A stretch of DNA of 64,000 nt from Pandoraea communis (GCF_902459745.1 NZ_CABPSJ010000001.1:248001-312000), one strand, 5' to 3'; shown: positions 17,529-26,979, counted from the first letter of the stretch. Made by a program: numbers and translations. The notes: a model not told the origin generated them from the sequence alone.

Positions 17529-18857
17529 ATGAATGCATCGACCCAGACCGACGCCCGGCAGATGCGCCGTGTCGTCGTCGCCAGCCTCATCGGCGCCACG
17601 ATCGAGTGGTACGACTTTTTCCTCTACGGCGTGGTCGCCGGCATTGTGTTCAACAAGCTGTATTTCCCCGGCAGCGATCCGCTCGTCTCGACGATGCTCG
17701 CCTACGGCACGTTCGCCGTGGGTTTCCTCAGCCGGCCGTTGGGCGGCGTGATCTTCGGACATTTCGGCGACAAGCTCGGCCGCAAGAGCATGCTCGTGAT
17801 GACCCTCACCATCATGGGGGTCGCCACCCTGCTCATCGGGATGGTGCCGACCTACGCGCAGATCGGCCTGTGGGCGCCGGTGCTCCTGCTCGTGCTGCGA
17901 GTGCTGCAAGGCATCGGGCTGGGCGGCGAATGGGGCGGCGCGGTACTCATGGCGTTCGAATACGCGCCAAAGGAAAAGCGCGGCTATTACGCCAGTATTC
18001 CGCAGGTGGGCCTCGCGCTCGGTCTGTGTCTGGCCTCCGGCGTAGTCGCGTTGCTGTCGTACACCCTCACCGCTGCGCAGTTCCTCACATGGGGCTGGCG
18101 GCTGGCGTTCTTCCTGTCGGTCGGCCTCGTCGCCATCGGCATGTATATCCGCCTGAACGTGATGGAAACGCCCGAGTTCACGAAGATCAAGAAGGCCGGG
18201 ACCGAGATCAGGATTCCGATTGCCGAAGTGCTCACGCGCAACCCCGGCAACGTGCTGGCGGGCATGGGCGCACGCTTCATCGACGGCGTGTTCTTCAACA
18301 TCTTCGGTGTGTTCTCGATTGCCTATCTGACGCAGACGCTCAAGCTCTCGCAGACCGAGGCACTCACCGGAGTGATGGCGGCCGCGTTCGTCATGATTTT
18401 CACCATCCCGTTCTTCGGCAAGCTGTCCGATCGCATCGGCCGCACGCGCATCTACTTCTGGGGCTCGCTCGCGACGGGTCTCTCGTCATTCGCGGGGTTC
18501 TGGCTGATGAGGGCGAGCGGCGGCAACGTGATGCTCGTCTGGCTGTCTATCGTGATTCCGCTGGGCGTCATCTACGCATCGGTCTACGGGCCGGAAGCGG
18601 CGCTCTTCTCGGAGCTGTTCGACGCCAGGGTGCGCTACACCGGCATCTCCTTCGTCTACCAGTTCTCGGGCATCTTCGCGAGCGGACTGAGCCCGATCAT
18701 CGCCACGTACCTGTTGCAGAAGAACGGCGGCGAGCCGTGGATGATTTGCATCTACGTGCTGTGCGCGGGCCTTGTCAGCGCGCTGTCCGCCGCCTGGATC
18801 GGCAGCCGCAAGCGCCGCCAGCACGTATGGCACGGGGCAGGGGTAACCGAGCACTGA
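17529..18857 (+). CDS. MFS transporter, metabolite:H+ symporter (MHS) family
   Basis: Twelve-helix inner-membrane symporter (442 aa) of the ShiA/ProP/KgtP type. Diagnostic sequences are ATIEWYDFFLYG in helix 1, FLSRPLGGVIFGHFGDKLGR in the helix 2-3 loop, LQGIGLGGEWGGAVLMAFE and the helix 8-9 loop GKLSDRIGRTRIYFWG. The ATG at 17529 follows a GGAGACAACC site 44 bp after the GMC gene, so the two are probably co-transcribed. The substrate is likely an organic acid or small zwitterion, perhaps what the GMC enzyme acts on; this is inference. Confidence 0.88.
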   Translation: MNASTQTDARQMRRVVVASLIGATIEWYDFFLYGVVAGIVFNKLYFPGSDPLVSTMLAYGTFAVGFLSRPLGGVIFGHFGDKLGRKSMLVMTLTIMGVATLLIGMVPTYAQIGLWAPVLLLVLRVLQGIGLGGEWGGAVLMAFEYAPKEKRGYYASIPQVGLALGLCLASGVVALLSYTLTAAQFLTWGWRLAFFLSVGLVAIGMYIRLNVMETPEFTKIKKAGTEIRIPIAEVLTRNPGNVLAGMGARFIDGVFFNIFGVFSIAYLTQTLKLSQTEALTGVMAAAFVMIFTIPFFGKLSDRIGRTRIYFWGSLATGLSSFAGFWLMRASGGNVMLVWLSIVIPLGVIYASVYGPEAALFSELFDARVRYTGISFVYQFSGIFASGLSPIIATYLLQKNGGEPWMICIYVLCAGLVSALSAAWIGSRKRRQHVWHGAGVTEH

Positions 18858-19157
18858 CGGCAGGCGTTGTCCCACCGATACGCCGATCCGGCGCTGGTGC
18901 GCAGCGAGCCGCAAACAGGGCGAGTCCTTCACCGGGATGCGCCCTGTTCCCTTACGTATTTCGCATCCGGCATGACCCGGATCCGTCCGTGAAGGGTCGA
19001 TCTCGTGCGATGATTCAGGGTATGGCTCACGTGCCTCGCGCGCCCCTCCGGCAACGCCCTTTCACGCTGTCTGCACATTTTCTTGCAGTGCAAAGGATTG
19101 TCTGCGACGGGCACGACGAACGCCCGTTGCCCCCAATTCTCTGGCCCGCGAGACATA
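18858..19157. other. 300-bp gene-free spacer between two MFS genes
   Basis: No convincing coding potential. A 9-bp inverted repeat (AACAGGGCG 18914-18922 / CGCCCTGTT 18940-18948, 17-nt loop) could be a terminator for the GMC-MHS operon, but no T-tract follows. The remainder presumably holds the promoter of the next MFS gene; I see no clear motif. Confidence 0.35.
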
Positions 19158-20453
19158 ATGCAGCGAGATCCGTCGCTAGATGCCGCTATTCCCGAAGACG
19201 AACCCGATCGTCCGGGGCCCCTCTCGGAAGCGTCCCTGCTCGGTGCGCCGTCGACGCCCCCCGGCCCAGCCTCGGCAGACGCCGTGCCGCTGCCCATCAG
19301 TGTCTATCCGGCGCTCATGGGCATTCTGCTGGCGTATGGCGTGCTGGTTGTCGGCAACGGGCTCTTCGCCACCGCCATCCCCTTTCATGCACTGAAGTAC
19401 GGCGCATCGACGTTCACGATCGGTGTGATCCAGTCGTGCTACTACGGCGGCTTCCTGCTCGGCGCGTTCTACAACCGCTCGCTCATCGAGCGCATCGGGC
19501 AACATCGCGCGTTCGTGGCCTTCACCGCGCTGGCCGCCCTGTTCGTGATGGGCTTCGCGGTGAGCGAAACCACGCTCACGCTCTGCGTGCTGCGGCTCGG
19601 TACCGGCTTTGCGCTGATGGGCATGTACACCACGGTCGAGAGCTGGCTCAACGGCTCGGTGCCGAATACGATGCGCGGGCGCGTATTCGGCTCCTATCTC
19701 ACGATCAACTACCTCGCCGTCAGTACCGGACAATTCCTGCTCAATATCGGAGACGCCGGGAGCGAGGGGCAGCTTCTGCTCGTCGCGGGACTCTTCGTCG
19801 CGGCGATTCTGCCGATCACGCTCATGCAGGGATGGCCGACGCGTGTCGCCGACGAACGGCTCGTCAAACAACCGGCAATCGGCCTCTTCGACAGCGTCGC
19901 CGAAATGGCACGCGCCACGCCGATCGCCATTCCGGGCTGCATCCTCGCCGGGTTTCTGTACAGCGCGTTCTACGCCATCATGCCGATCTACCTCACGCGC
20001 ATCGGCCTGTCGATCGGCAGCCTGTCGACGTTGATGGGGGTGGCGCTCTTCGGCGCGCTACTCATGCAATGGCCGGTGGGCCGGCTGTCGGATCGCATGG
20101 ACCGGCGCACGCTGTCGCGGCGTCTCGCGTTTGCATCGGCCGCGTTCTGCGCACCGTTGATCGTCTTCCAGACACACTGGCTGGTGTTCGTGCTGATGTT
20201 CCTGTTCTCTGCGGTCAACTTCACTCAGTACGGGCTGATCGTCTCGCATGTGAACGACCGTACGGTGCCCGAACGGCGTGTGGCGGTGAGCGCCACGCTG
20301 CTCATCCTCTTCTCGGTCGGGGGCATTCTCGGGCCGATGATCGCCTCGATGGTCGTAACGCTGCTCGGCCCGGGTGGCTTGCACGTCTTCAACGTCGTCT
20401 GCGCACTATCGCTCGCCCGGGTTGCCCGGCGAGCCCAATTGCTGGCGCCCTGA
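19158..20453 (+). CDS. MFS transporter (YcaD-like)
   Basis: 431-aa permease with about 45 N-terminal polar, acidic residues and then twelve predicted membrane segments (PISVYPALMGILLAYGVLVV begins the first). The AFVAFTALAALFVMGFAV and YTTVESWLNGSVPNTMRGRVFG sequence resembles YcaD and related exporters of unknown substrate; GRLSDRMDRRTLSRRL is the helix 8-9 MFS loop. The ATG at 19158 is used because upstream sequence lacks coding character; no good ribosome-binding site is visible. It stands alone, 249 bp before the EAL gene. Substrate unknown; drug or amphipathic metabolite efflux is possible. Confidence 0.8.
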   Translation: MQRDPSLDAAIPEDEPDRPGPLSEASLLGAPSTPPGPASADAVPLPISVYPALMGILLAYGVLVVGNGLFATAIPFHALKYGASTFTIGVIQSCYYGGFLLGAFYNRSLIERIGQHRAFVAFTALAALFVMGFAVSETTLTLCVLRLGTGFALMGMYTTVESWLNGSVPNTMRGRVFGSYLTINYLAVSTGQFLLNIGDAGSEGQLLLVAGLFVAAILPITLMQGWPTRVADERLVKQPAIGLFDSVAEMARATPIAIPGCILAGFLYSAFYAIMPIYLTRIGLSIGSLSTLMGVALFGALLMQWPVGRLSDRMDRRTLSRRLAFASAAFCAPLIVFQTHWLVFVLMFLFSAVNFTQYGLIVSHVNDRTVPERRVAVSATLLILFSVGGILGPMIASMVVTLLGPGGLHVFNVVCALSLARVARRAQLLAP

Positions 20454-20702
20454 CGGATGGCGTCATGAGCGCGGTCATCATTAAGTACGCAGCAAACGGA
20501 ACGCAATGCCGCACTCGCAAGCCCTGCCGAATCTCGCGGAGAAGCCCCATTCTGGTGCAATCATGCCGCTCACTGGTGCGATGCGTCACAACGCCGGGGG
20601 AAAATCGCGGACAATATTGCCGGCGCCGCCGGGCGCCTTTGAGCACGCTTCTTGCTCATCTATTCTGTACATACCACTGCTGCCCCCGCGCCTGCCTCTA
20701 CC

Positions 20703-21953
20703 ATGACCATGATCGATCTCGACGCCCCCGGTTTGCTGCCGCCCCGTCTGACAGCGGCCGAGGACGGCCGACGCATCGTCATTTACGGCGACTTCACGAT
20801 TTGCAGCGTCTTCCAACCGGTGTTCTCGGTCTCGCACCGCCGCGCCATCGGCTATCACGCGTCCTTGCGCGCGCATGACGCCGAAGGCCGTCACGTTCCA
20901 TCGCATGAAGTCTTCACGCTCGCGGCACGTCACGGCGACATGCTCGAACTCGGCCGGCTGGCCGAATCGCTGCATCTGGGCAACTTCTGCGAGTTCGATG
21001 GCCGCGACGCGTGGCTCTTCCTGAGCCTGCACCCTGCGGCATTGATGGACACGATCTACGGCGAGGCGCTCATCGCCACGCTCAAGGCCACCGGCCTGTC
21101 GCCGCAGCGCGTGGTGCTCGAAGTCCCGGAGCAGGCGGGCGGCGACACGCCGCGCTTCGGCGCCATTGTCGGCAGCCTGCGCAAGGCGGGTTTCCTCATT
21201 GCGCTGGGCGGCTTCGGCGCCAAGCACTCGAACATCGACCGGGTATGGGATCTGCGCCCCGATATCGTGGCGCTCGATCGCGGCATTCTCGCGCAGGCGA
21301 CCGAGCAATCGCACTTGGCGCACGTGCTGCCCGGCCTCGTGTCGCTGCTGCACGAATCGGGGCAGTTGGTCATGATGTGCGGACTTACGACGGATCGCGA
21401 AGCGCTGCTCGCCCTGGAGTGCAACGTGGACTTCGTGCAAGGGCAGCACTTTGCGGCGCCCGACGTCGATCCCGTACCGCCGAAGGTTGCCGCAGAGCGC
21501 ATGGACGTGCTCTCGGCGGGACTGCGCACGCTACTGGTCGAGCGCGAGCGCGCCGAGCATGCGCGGCTTGCACCCTACGTGGCGGGCATCGAATCGGCGG
21601 CGGCGCGCATCGCACAGGGGCAGGACATCAAACAGGCCACGCACGACTTGCTCGCGCTGCCCGATGCGGCACGCTGCTTTCTGCTCGACCCTCTCGGACG
21701 CCAGATCGGCGACAACGTGCTGCCGCACAGCCATTCCTCGCAACGCGCCAAACGTTTCCGTCCGCTGTTGCATTCGGAGGGTGCGAACTGGGCGCGGCGG
21801 CCTTACTTCATCGAAGCCATGCGCGCGCCCGGCGAGGTGCATTTCACCCCGCCTTATCTCTCGATCAACGAGGCGCACCTTTGTGTGACGGCCTCGATTG
21901 CCACGCCCACCCAACAGGGGCTGCACGTGCTCTGCGTCGATATCAACTGGTAA
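20703..21953 (+). CDS. degenerate EAL-domain protein with C-terminal Cache/YkuI-like domain
   Basis: 416 aa. Residues about 25-260 form an EAL (c-di-GMP phosphodiesterase) fold, but key residues are lost: the EAL signature is GYHASLR (residues 50-56), the metal-binding DDFG motif is GGFG (about residues 169-172) and the loop ends FVQGQHF (about 244). It is therefore probably catalytically inactive and may sense c-di-GMP or bind a protein. Residues about 300-416 (CFLLDPLGRQIG, RRPYFIEAMRAPGEVHFTPP, LCVTASIA) resemble the Cache-like C-terminal domain of YkuI. There is no signal peptide or membrane segment. Two ATGs (20703, 20709) could start it. Its stop lies 1 bp from that of the convergent OYE gene. 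Confidence 0.75.
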   Translation: MTMIDLDAPGLLPPRLTAAEDGRRIVIYGDFTICSVFQPVFSVSHRRAIGYHASLRAHDAEGRHVPSHEVFTLAARHGDMLELGRLAESLHLGNFCEFDGRDAWLFLSLHPAALMDTIYGEALIATLKATGLSPQRVVLEVPEQAGGDTPRFGAIVGSLRKAGFLIALGGFGAKHSNIDRVWDLRPDIVALDRGILAQATEQSHLAHVLPGLVSLLHESGQLVMMCGLTTDREALLALECNVDFVQGQHFAAPDVDPVPPKVAAERMDVLSAGLRTLLVERERAEHARLAPYVAGIESAAARIAQGQDIKQATHDLLALPDAARCFLLDPLGRQIGDNVLPHSHSSQRAKRFRPLLHSEGANWARRPYFIEAMRAPGEVHFTPPYLSINEAHLCVTASIATPTQQGLHVLCVDINW

Positions 21954-21954
21954 C

Positions 21955-23064
21955 TCAGGTGGTCGCGCGTTGCACGCGATAGCGTTCGAGCCAGTGAGCA
22001 TACGGCGCGGGAAGCACCCACGACGCACGGGCCACGTCAAGCTCGCGTGCCGCGTAGTACGGCCAGTGCGGGTTGGCCAGCAACGCGCGGCCGATCATCA
22101 CGAGATCCATCTGACCGTCGGCCACCACGCGGTTGGCCGCGTGGGGGTCGTCAATGCCCCACGACGACGCCACGGCAATGCCGGCTTCCTTCTTGACGCG
22201 CTCGGCAATCGGCGCGAGGAACGCTGACCCCCAGGGGATATTCGCGGTGGGCGTCGAGAAACCAACGCTCACGTTCAACAGATCGAGACCGCCTTCGCGC
22301 ATCTGACGCGTGAGCGCGATCGATTCCGCCAACGTCTGTTCATCGCGGCCGTCGTACTCGATCACGCCGAAACGGGCCGTGAGGGGCAGATGGTCAGGCC
22401 ACACTTCGCGCACGGCGGCGAGCGTCTCGAGCAGGAAGCGGCTGCGCCCGGCGAGGTCACCGCCGTAGGCGTCGTCGCGATGGTTCGCGTGGAGCGAGAA
22501 GAAGCTCTGCGCCAGATAGCCGTGGGCAAAGTGCAGTTCCAGCCACTCGAAGCCTGCGGCCAGCGCGCGGCGCGCTGCCGCCACGAAGTCGGCCTTCACG
22601 CGCGCGATGTCGTCGAGGGTCATCGCCTTCGGTACCTTGCCGAGATGCGCCCCGAACGGGACTGCGGACGGCGAGATCGTCGGCCAGCCGCGCGGATCGT
22701 CTTCCCCGATATGGTCGTCGCCTTCCCACGGGCGGTTGGCACTCGCCTTGCGACCGGCGTGCGCGATCTGAATGCCGGGCACCGCGCCGTGCGCCTTGAT
22801 GGCCGAGGCGATGCGGGCCATGCCTTGCGCCTGCTCGTCGTTCCACAGCCCCGTACATCCGGGGGAAATACGGCCTTCGGGCGAGACAGCGGTCGCCTCG
22901 ACAATCACCAGACCGGCACCCCCACGCGCAAGACCGGCGTAATGGGCAAGGTGCCAATCGTTGGTGACACCGTCGACGGCGCTGTACTGACACATCGGCG
23001 GAATCGCAACGCGGTTGCGCAACTTGACGCTTTTCAGCGCAAACGGGGAAAACAGGGCGGACAT
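21955..23064 (-). CDS. OYE-family NADH:flavin oxidoreductase (XenA/YqjM class)
   Basis: 369-aa FMN-dependent ene-reductase of the Old Yellow Enzyme family, class with IPPMCQYSA (Cys25 modulating flavin potential), IQIAHAGRKASANRPW, the substrate-binding ELHFAHGYLAQSFFS pair of histidines and HRDDAYGGDLAGRSRFLLE. It reduces alpha,beta-unsaturated carbonyl or nitro compounds with NAD(P)H; the physiological substrate is unknown. The ATG at 23064 gives the canonical start LFSPFALKSVKLRNRVA. It is divergent from a LysR gene with a LysR-type dyad between them, so electrophile-responsive regulation by that LysR protein is plausible. Confidence 0.92.
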   Translation of the reverse strand: MSALFSPFALKSVKLRNRVAIPPMCQYSAVDGVTNDWHLAHYAGLARGGAGLVIVEATAVSPEGRISPGCTGLWNDEQAQGMARIASAIKAHGAVPGIQIAHAGRKASANRPWEGDDHIGEDDPRGWPTISPSAVPFGAHLGKVPKAMTLDDIARVKADFVAAARRALAAGFEWLELHFAHGYLAQSFFSLHANHRDDAYGGDLAGRSRFLLETLAAVREVWPDHLPLTARFGVIEYDGRDEQTLAESIALTRQMREGGLDLLNVSVGFSTPTANIPWGSAFLAPIAERVKKEAGIAVASSWGIDDPHAANRVVADGQMDLVMIGRALLANPHWPYYAARELDVARASWVLPAPYAHWLERYRVQRATT

Positions 23065-23207
23065 GAGGGGTTCTCTAGGGAGTCAGGGAAAGCGGCGCCG
23101 GCTGGCGGAGCGCTGGGCGCCTGGCAGCGATTCGTGGCACCTCGACCGGTTGCGGCCGACACCAGCAATACTAGCCGCACACCACTATAATGAAAACCAT
23201 CTGTCCA

Positions 23208-23222
23208 TTATCAAATCGATAA
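23208..23222. promoter_or_regulatory. LysR-type dyad in the OYE-lysR divergent region
   Basis: TTATCAAATCGATAA has 5-bp perfect arms and contains the T-N11-A LysR box. It lies ten bases before the lysR start and would allow autoregulation plus control of the OYE gene. Flanking ATAATG/CATTAT elements add further symmetry. Confidence 0.5.
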
Positions 23223-23231
23223 CAGTTCATT

Positions 23232-24155
23232 ATGGTCAATCCTCAGTGGCTCAAATCGTTCGCCACGCTCGCCGAGCTAGGTAACTTCACGCGCACCGCC
23301 GACCGGCTGGGCCTCACGCAGGCCGCCGTGAGCCAGCATGTGAAGCATCTCGAGGAGGCGTTCGGGCCGTTGCTCGTGCGGCGTCCACGCGCCGTGGAAC
23401 TCACGCCCGCCGGGCAGGCGTTGCTGACCTACTGTCTTGAGGTCGAATGTGCGGCCCGGCACCTGCGCTCGCGTCTGGACGATGCGAACGAGGAATGCGG
23501 CGTCATTACGCTCATCACGCCGGGCAGCATCGGGCTGTACCTGTGTCCGATCCTGCTCGATATGCAGAAGGCCAACCCCGCGATGGCCGTACGGCATCGC
23601 TTCGCTCCCGACCGCGAAGTGCTCGAAGGCGTATTACAGAATCACTTTGAGCTGGGACTGGTAACGTTGCGACCGGAAGACCCGCGTCTCGCCGCCACGC
23701 CATTCACGCAGGAACCGCTCGAACTGGTGGTCCCGGCGGGGGAAGACGTGCACACGTGGGAAGACCTGAAGCGCATCGGGTACATCGATCATCCGGACGG
23801 CGAAGCGATGTCGACACGTTTGCTCAGCCGCCGCTTCCCGGGCAATCCGGGCGTGCAGAGCCTGCCGTGCAAGGGATGCACGAACCAGGTCAGTCTGATT
23901 CTCGAATATGTCGCTCGCGGTCTGGGATTCACCATCATTCCGCAGTACGCGCGACAGGCGTTTGCCTTGCAGGACGCCATTCGGGTGGTGGACTGCGGCC
24001 CGCCGGTGGTCGACACGCTGTGGCTCATCCATCGGGCCGAATGGCCGCTCTCAGCGCGCGCGCAACGCGCCGTGGCGCTGCTGCGCGAACGCGTCGATGC
24101 GCCGCGCCCGCATGCGTTCGGTGGCAAACGCGTCTTGCAGCCAACGAGCGCCTGA
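23232..24155 (+). CDS. LysR-family transcriptional regulator
   Basis: 307-aa LysR protein. The N-terminal HTH reads WLKSFATLAELGNFTRTADR and LTQAAVSQHVKHLEEAFG; the effector-binding domain starts with GVITLITPGSIGLYLCPILL. It contains two Cys residues in SLPCKGCTNQVSLIL, which may be redox- or electrophile-sensitive. The start at ATG 23232 places the HTH at the usual distance from the N-terminus. Divergent from the OYE gene, its probable target. The inducer is unknown. Confidence 0.88.
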   Translation: MVNPQWLKSFATLAELGNFTRTADRLGLTQAAVSQHVKHLEEAFGPLLVRRPRAVELTPAGQALLTYCLEVECAARHLRSRLDDANEECGVITLITPGSIGLYLCPILLDMQKANPAMAVRHRFAPDREVLEGVLQNHFELGLVTLRPEDPRLAATPFTQEPLELVVPAGEDVHTWEDLKRIGYIDHPDGEAMSTRLLSRRFPGNPGVQSLPCKGCTNQVSLILEYVARGLGFTIIPQYARQAFALQDAIRVVDCGPPVVDTLWLIHRAEWPLSARAQRAVALLRERVDAPRPHAFGGKRVLQPTSA

Positions 24156-24179
24156 CCTGAGCGCAAGACCTCTCTCGGC

Positions 24180-25328
24180 TTATCGCGCCGCCTGCGTGAA
24201 CTTGTTGAACGACGTATCGAAGAGTCCGCGCACGTCGAAGCCCTTGGTCAGCGTGCCGGTCTTCACGAAATCGTCCACGCTCTTCTGCGCTTCGGCGATG
24301 GCGCTGTCCGTCAGCGGTTCATAGCGAATGCGTGACGTACTGAACCACTGATGCGCCAGCTTGGGATCGACGCGCGACTTGGCTGACCAGACATCCGCGC
24401 AGCGTTCGACATGTCGTGCGTCCGCCAGCGACCACTCGCGCGCACGCTGATAACGCTGAACGAAATCCCCCAACAATTCACGCTTGCTATCGATCACCTT
24501 CTGCGTCGTGGACAGATAACTCTGCGCCGCAATCAGGCCCCGAGCCGTCACCACCGTACGTGCGCCGGCCTGACGCAAGCGCGAGACGTACGGTTCCCAC
24601 GTCGCCGTCGCATCCACCTTGCCCGCCTGTAACGCCGCCGCCGAATCGACAGACGCGAGATACGAGTATTTCACCGCGTCGAGCGGCAAGCCAGCCGACG
24701 TCAACGCCGCTTGCACCAGTTGCTGTGACCAGCCGCCGCGCGTGATGGCCACCGTCTTGCCCTTCAGGTCGGCCACCGTCTTGATTTGCGTGTGTGGCCC
24801 CGCGAGCAACACCACGCTGTCGGGACTGTCGCGGTAAATGCCGATGACTTTGACGGGCGCACCCTGCGCGGCGAGGAACAGCACCGGACCGTCGCCTTGC
24901 AAACCAATGTCGAGCGCGCCCGCATTGACCGCTTCGATCACGGGGGTGCCCGCCGGAAACTGCTTCCATGCAACGGTGTAGGGAGCATCCTGCAACACCC
25001 CCGACGCTTCAAAGAGACTCTGCGCGTTGTACGCCTGATCGCCGACGACAAGGACCGGTTTATCGGCCGCTTTGCTCGCGAACGGCAGAATCGCGGCGAC
25101 GCTCAGCGCGGCGGCAGCGCCGCGACGCAGGCGAACACGCCACGCCGGCCAACGCTCACGCAGACGGCTGCGCAGATCGCGCTTCGCCGAGCGCGTCAGC
25201 GTCGCCCGTAACAGCGCTGCGCGCGACGGTGCTGAGATATAGAGACCCAAAGCAATCGCGGAGGCGGCGATGAATGCATCGATCACCGGGTTCACCGCCG
25301 GTGTGTTGGAGGAAGCGGATGTCTTCAT
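24180..25328 (-). CDS. ABC transporter substrate-binding protein, sulfonate type, with unusual N-terminus
   Basis: 382 aa. From about residue 92 it is a typical SsuA/NMT1-like binding protein: PVLVVGDQAYNAQSLFEASG, GALDIGLQGDGPVLFLAAQG, VADLKGKTVAITRGGWSQQL and GKVDATATWEPYVSRLR. The first 90 residues are odd: a hydrophobic segment (DAFIAASAIALGLYISA), then a strongly basic Arg-rich stretch (SAKRDLRSRLRERW), then a signal-like segment AAAALSVAAILPFASKAADK. It may be membrane-anchored, or the true start may lie downstream. No permease or ATPase adjoins it. It is divergent from an LLM monooxygenase, suggesting sulfonate or related sulfur-compound scavenging. An upstream ATG (25343) is less likely. 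Confidence 0.72.
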   Translation of the reverse strand: MKTSASSNTPAVNPVIDAFIAASAIALGLYISAPSRAALLRATLTRSAKRDLRSRLRERWPAWRVRLRRGAAAALSVAAILPFASKAADKPVLVVGDQAYNAQSLFEASGVLQDAPYTVAWKQFPAGTPVIEAVNAGALDIGLQGDGPVLFLAAQGAPVKVIGIYRDSPDSVVLLAGPHTQIKTVADLKGKTVAITRGGWSQQLVQAALTSAGLPLDAVKYSYLASVDSAAALQAGKVDATATWEPYVSRLRQAGARTVVTARGLIAAQSYLSTTQKVIDSKRELLGDFVQRYQRAREWSLADARHVERCADVWSAKSRVDPKLAHQWFSTSRIRYEPLTDSAIAEAQKSVDDFVKTGTLTKGFDVRGLFDTSFNKFTQAAR

Positions 25329-25543
25329 GTCATGACGCCACACCGAAGCGCGGCTGCGGAAGTAATCGGACGTGTCAGTCTAGGCAAGCCCGCCCGCGCC
25401 CCCAACCATCGATTGATGCGATCCATAGCGCGCGCCGCGCCGGTTTGCATATTCGGGTTTGCTTATCGAATTTCGTTGTTTGTCTCGGCATGCGGCGCTC
25501 TCGTATCGTGATCGTCTATCGAAATCGAAATGAGAGTCACGTC

Positions 25544-26908
25544 ATGAGCCAACCTGCCCGCAAGCTCCGGCTGGGCGCCTACATGTCGGGGTCCGGCGTG
25601 CAAGGCGATAGCTGGCGCCATCCCGACACGGACACCGACGCCTATTCGCAATTCGCGCGCTATCGTCATTACGCACAAACGTTGGAGCGCGGTTGCTTCG
25701 ACGCCCTGTTTTTCTTCGACAACCTCTTCATGTCGACCGACCCGGTGTCGCTCGCCCATAGCCCCGGTGCACCGCGCTGGGACCCGGTCGTGCTGCTCGC
25801 CGGTCTGGCCGGAGCAACGAAGCACATCGGTCTGGTGGCATCGGTAAGCACCACGTACAGCGAGCCCTACAACGTGGCGCGCGCCTTCGCCTCGCTCGAC
25901 CATCTCTCGGGCGGCCGCGCGGGCTGGAATATGGTGACGTCCACGGGCGGGGGCGAGAACTTCAATCGCGACGATCACGTCGATCATGCCGTGCGATACG
26001 AGCGCGCCAACGAGTTTTACGACGTGGTGACCGGTCTCTGGGACAGCCACGCCGACGACGCCTTCCCGCGCAACAAAGCCACGGGCCAATGGGCCGATCC
26101 AGCGCGTATTCGCAAACTCGATCATCGGGGCAAGCACTTCCGCGTGCGCGGTCCACTCAGCGCACCACGCCCGGTACAGGGATGGCCGGTGATCGCGCAG
26201 GCAGGTTCGAGCGAAGCCGGGCGCGAGTTGGCCGCGCGTGCGGGTGAATTGCTCTACACCGCTGCGCAGGACATCGAAGACGCACGCGCGTTCTATACCG
26301 ATGTGAAAACACGGGCGTTGAAGTATGGCCGTCGCCCGGAGCACATCTTCATTCTGCCGGGCGTGTCGCCCATTGTCGGCCGCACGCAAGCCGAGGCGCA
26401 GGACATCTACGACACCTTGCTGGCGCATCGCGATCCCGCCGTCGTACTGCACTCACTCACGAACTATGCGAGTCTGGGCATCGACCTCGGCAGCCTGCCG
26501 CTCGACGCGAAGGTACCGCTGCCCGAACAGGTGCCGGAGACGAACTCGCACAAGAGCCGTCAGAAGCTGCTGGTGGACTGGATTCGGCGTGAACGGCCGA
26601 CAGTGCGTCAGCTCTATACGCGATTCACCGGGGGCGGTCATCGCGTGCTGGTCGGCACACCGGAATCGATCGCCGACGATTTTCAGCACTGGTTCGAGAC
26701 AGGCGCAGCCGACGGCTTCAACATCATGTTCCCGAGCGCGCCGAGCGGCATCGAGGATTTCGTCGATCTGGTCGTGCCGGAATTGCAGCGGCGCGGGTTG
26801 TTCCGCACACGTTATGAAGGCCACACGTTCCGCGAGAATCTGGGCGTGCCGGCGGTGCCGAATCGACACTTCAATGATGCGGCAACCGCCGTGGCGTCGG
26901 TCGCATAA
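25544..26908 (+). CDS. LLM-class flavin-dependent monooxygenase (NtaA/SnaA/DszA family)
   Basis: 454-aa bacterial luciferase-like, FMNH2-dependent monooxygenase. Features: RLGAYMSGSGVQGDSWRHPD at the start, GCFDALFFFDNLFMSTDP, LVASVSTTYSEPYNVARAFA, HLSGGRAGWNMVTSTGGGENF and the family marker RGPLSAPRPVQGWPVIAQAG. This branch includes nitrilotriacetate, dibenzothiophene sulfone and alkanesulfonate-type monooxygenases and needs a separate flavin reductase, which is not in the window. The ATG at 25544 follows a GAAATGAGAGTCAC region with weak Shine-Dalgarno character. It is divergent from the sulfonate-type binding protein; together they suggest sulfur scavenging. Confidence 0.88.
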   Translation: MSQPARKLRLGAYMSGSGVQGDSWRHPDTDTDAYSQFARYRHYAQTLERGCFDALFFFDNLFMSTDPVSLAHSPGAPRWDPVVLLAGLAGATKHIGLVASVSTTYSEPYNVARAFASLDHLSGGRAGWNMVTSTGGGENFNRDDHVDHAVRYERANEFYDVVTGLWDSHADDAFPRNKATGQWADPARIRKLDHRGKHFRVRGPLSAPRPVQGWPVIAQAGSSEAGRELAARAGELLYTAAQDIEDARAFYTDVKTRALKYGRRPEHIFILPGVSPIVGRTQAEAQDIYDTLLAHRDPAVVLHSLTNYASLGIDLGSLPLDAKVPLPEQVPETNSHKSRQKLLVDWIRRERPTVRQLYTRFTGGGHRVLVGTPESIADDFQHWFETGAADGFNIMFPSAPSGIEDFVDLVVPELQRRGLFRTRYEGHTFRENLGVPAVPNRHFNDAATAVASVA

Positions 26909-26953
26909 GCGAGGTAACGCATCGAGGCTGACACAGATAGCGAGTGCTGCACT

Positions 26954-26979
26954 GCGCCGGTGATGGGCGTCACCGGCGC
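26954..26979. terminator. hairpin between convergent LLM monooxygenase and cupin genes
   Basis: Perfect 10-bp arms GCGCCGGTGA / TCACCGGCGC with a 6-nt loop lie between the two convergent stops (26908 and 27000). No T-tract follows on either strand, so it may be a weak bidirectional terminator or an mRNA 3'-end stabiliser. Confidence 0.45.

Noticed and set aside
17468-20878. 1136-codon open frame on the plus strand
   Set aside because: Out-of-frame shadow of two MFS genes; Arg-rich and with no membrane or domain pattern.
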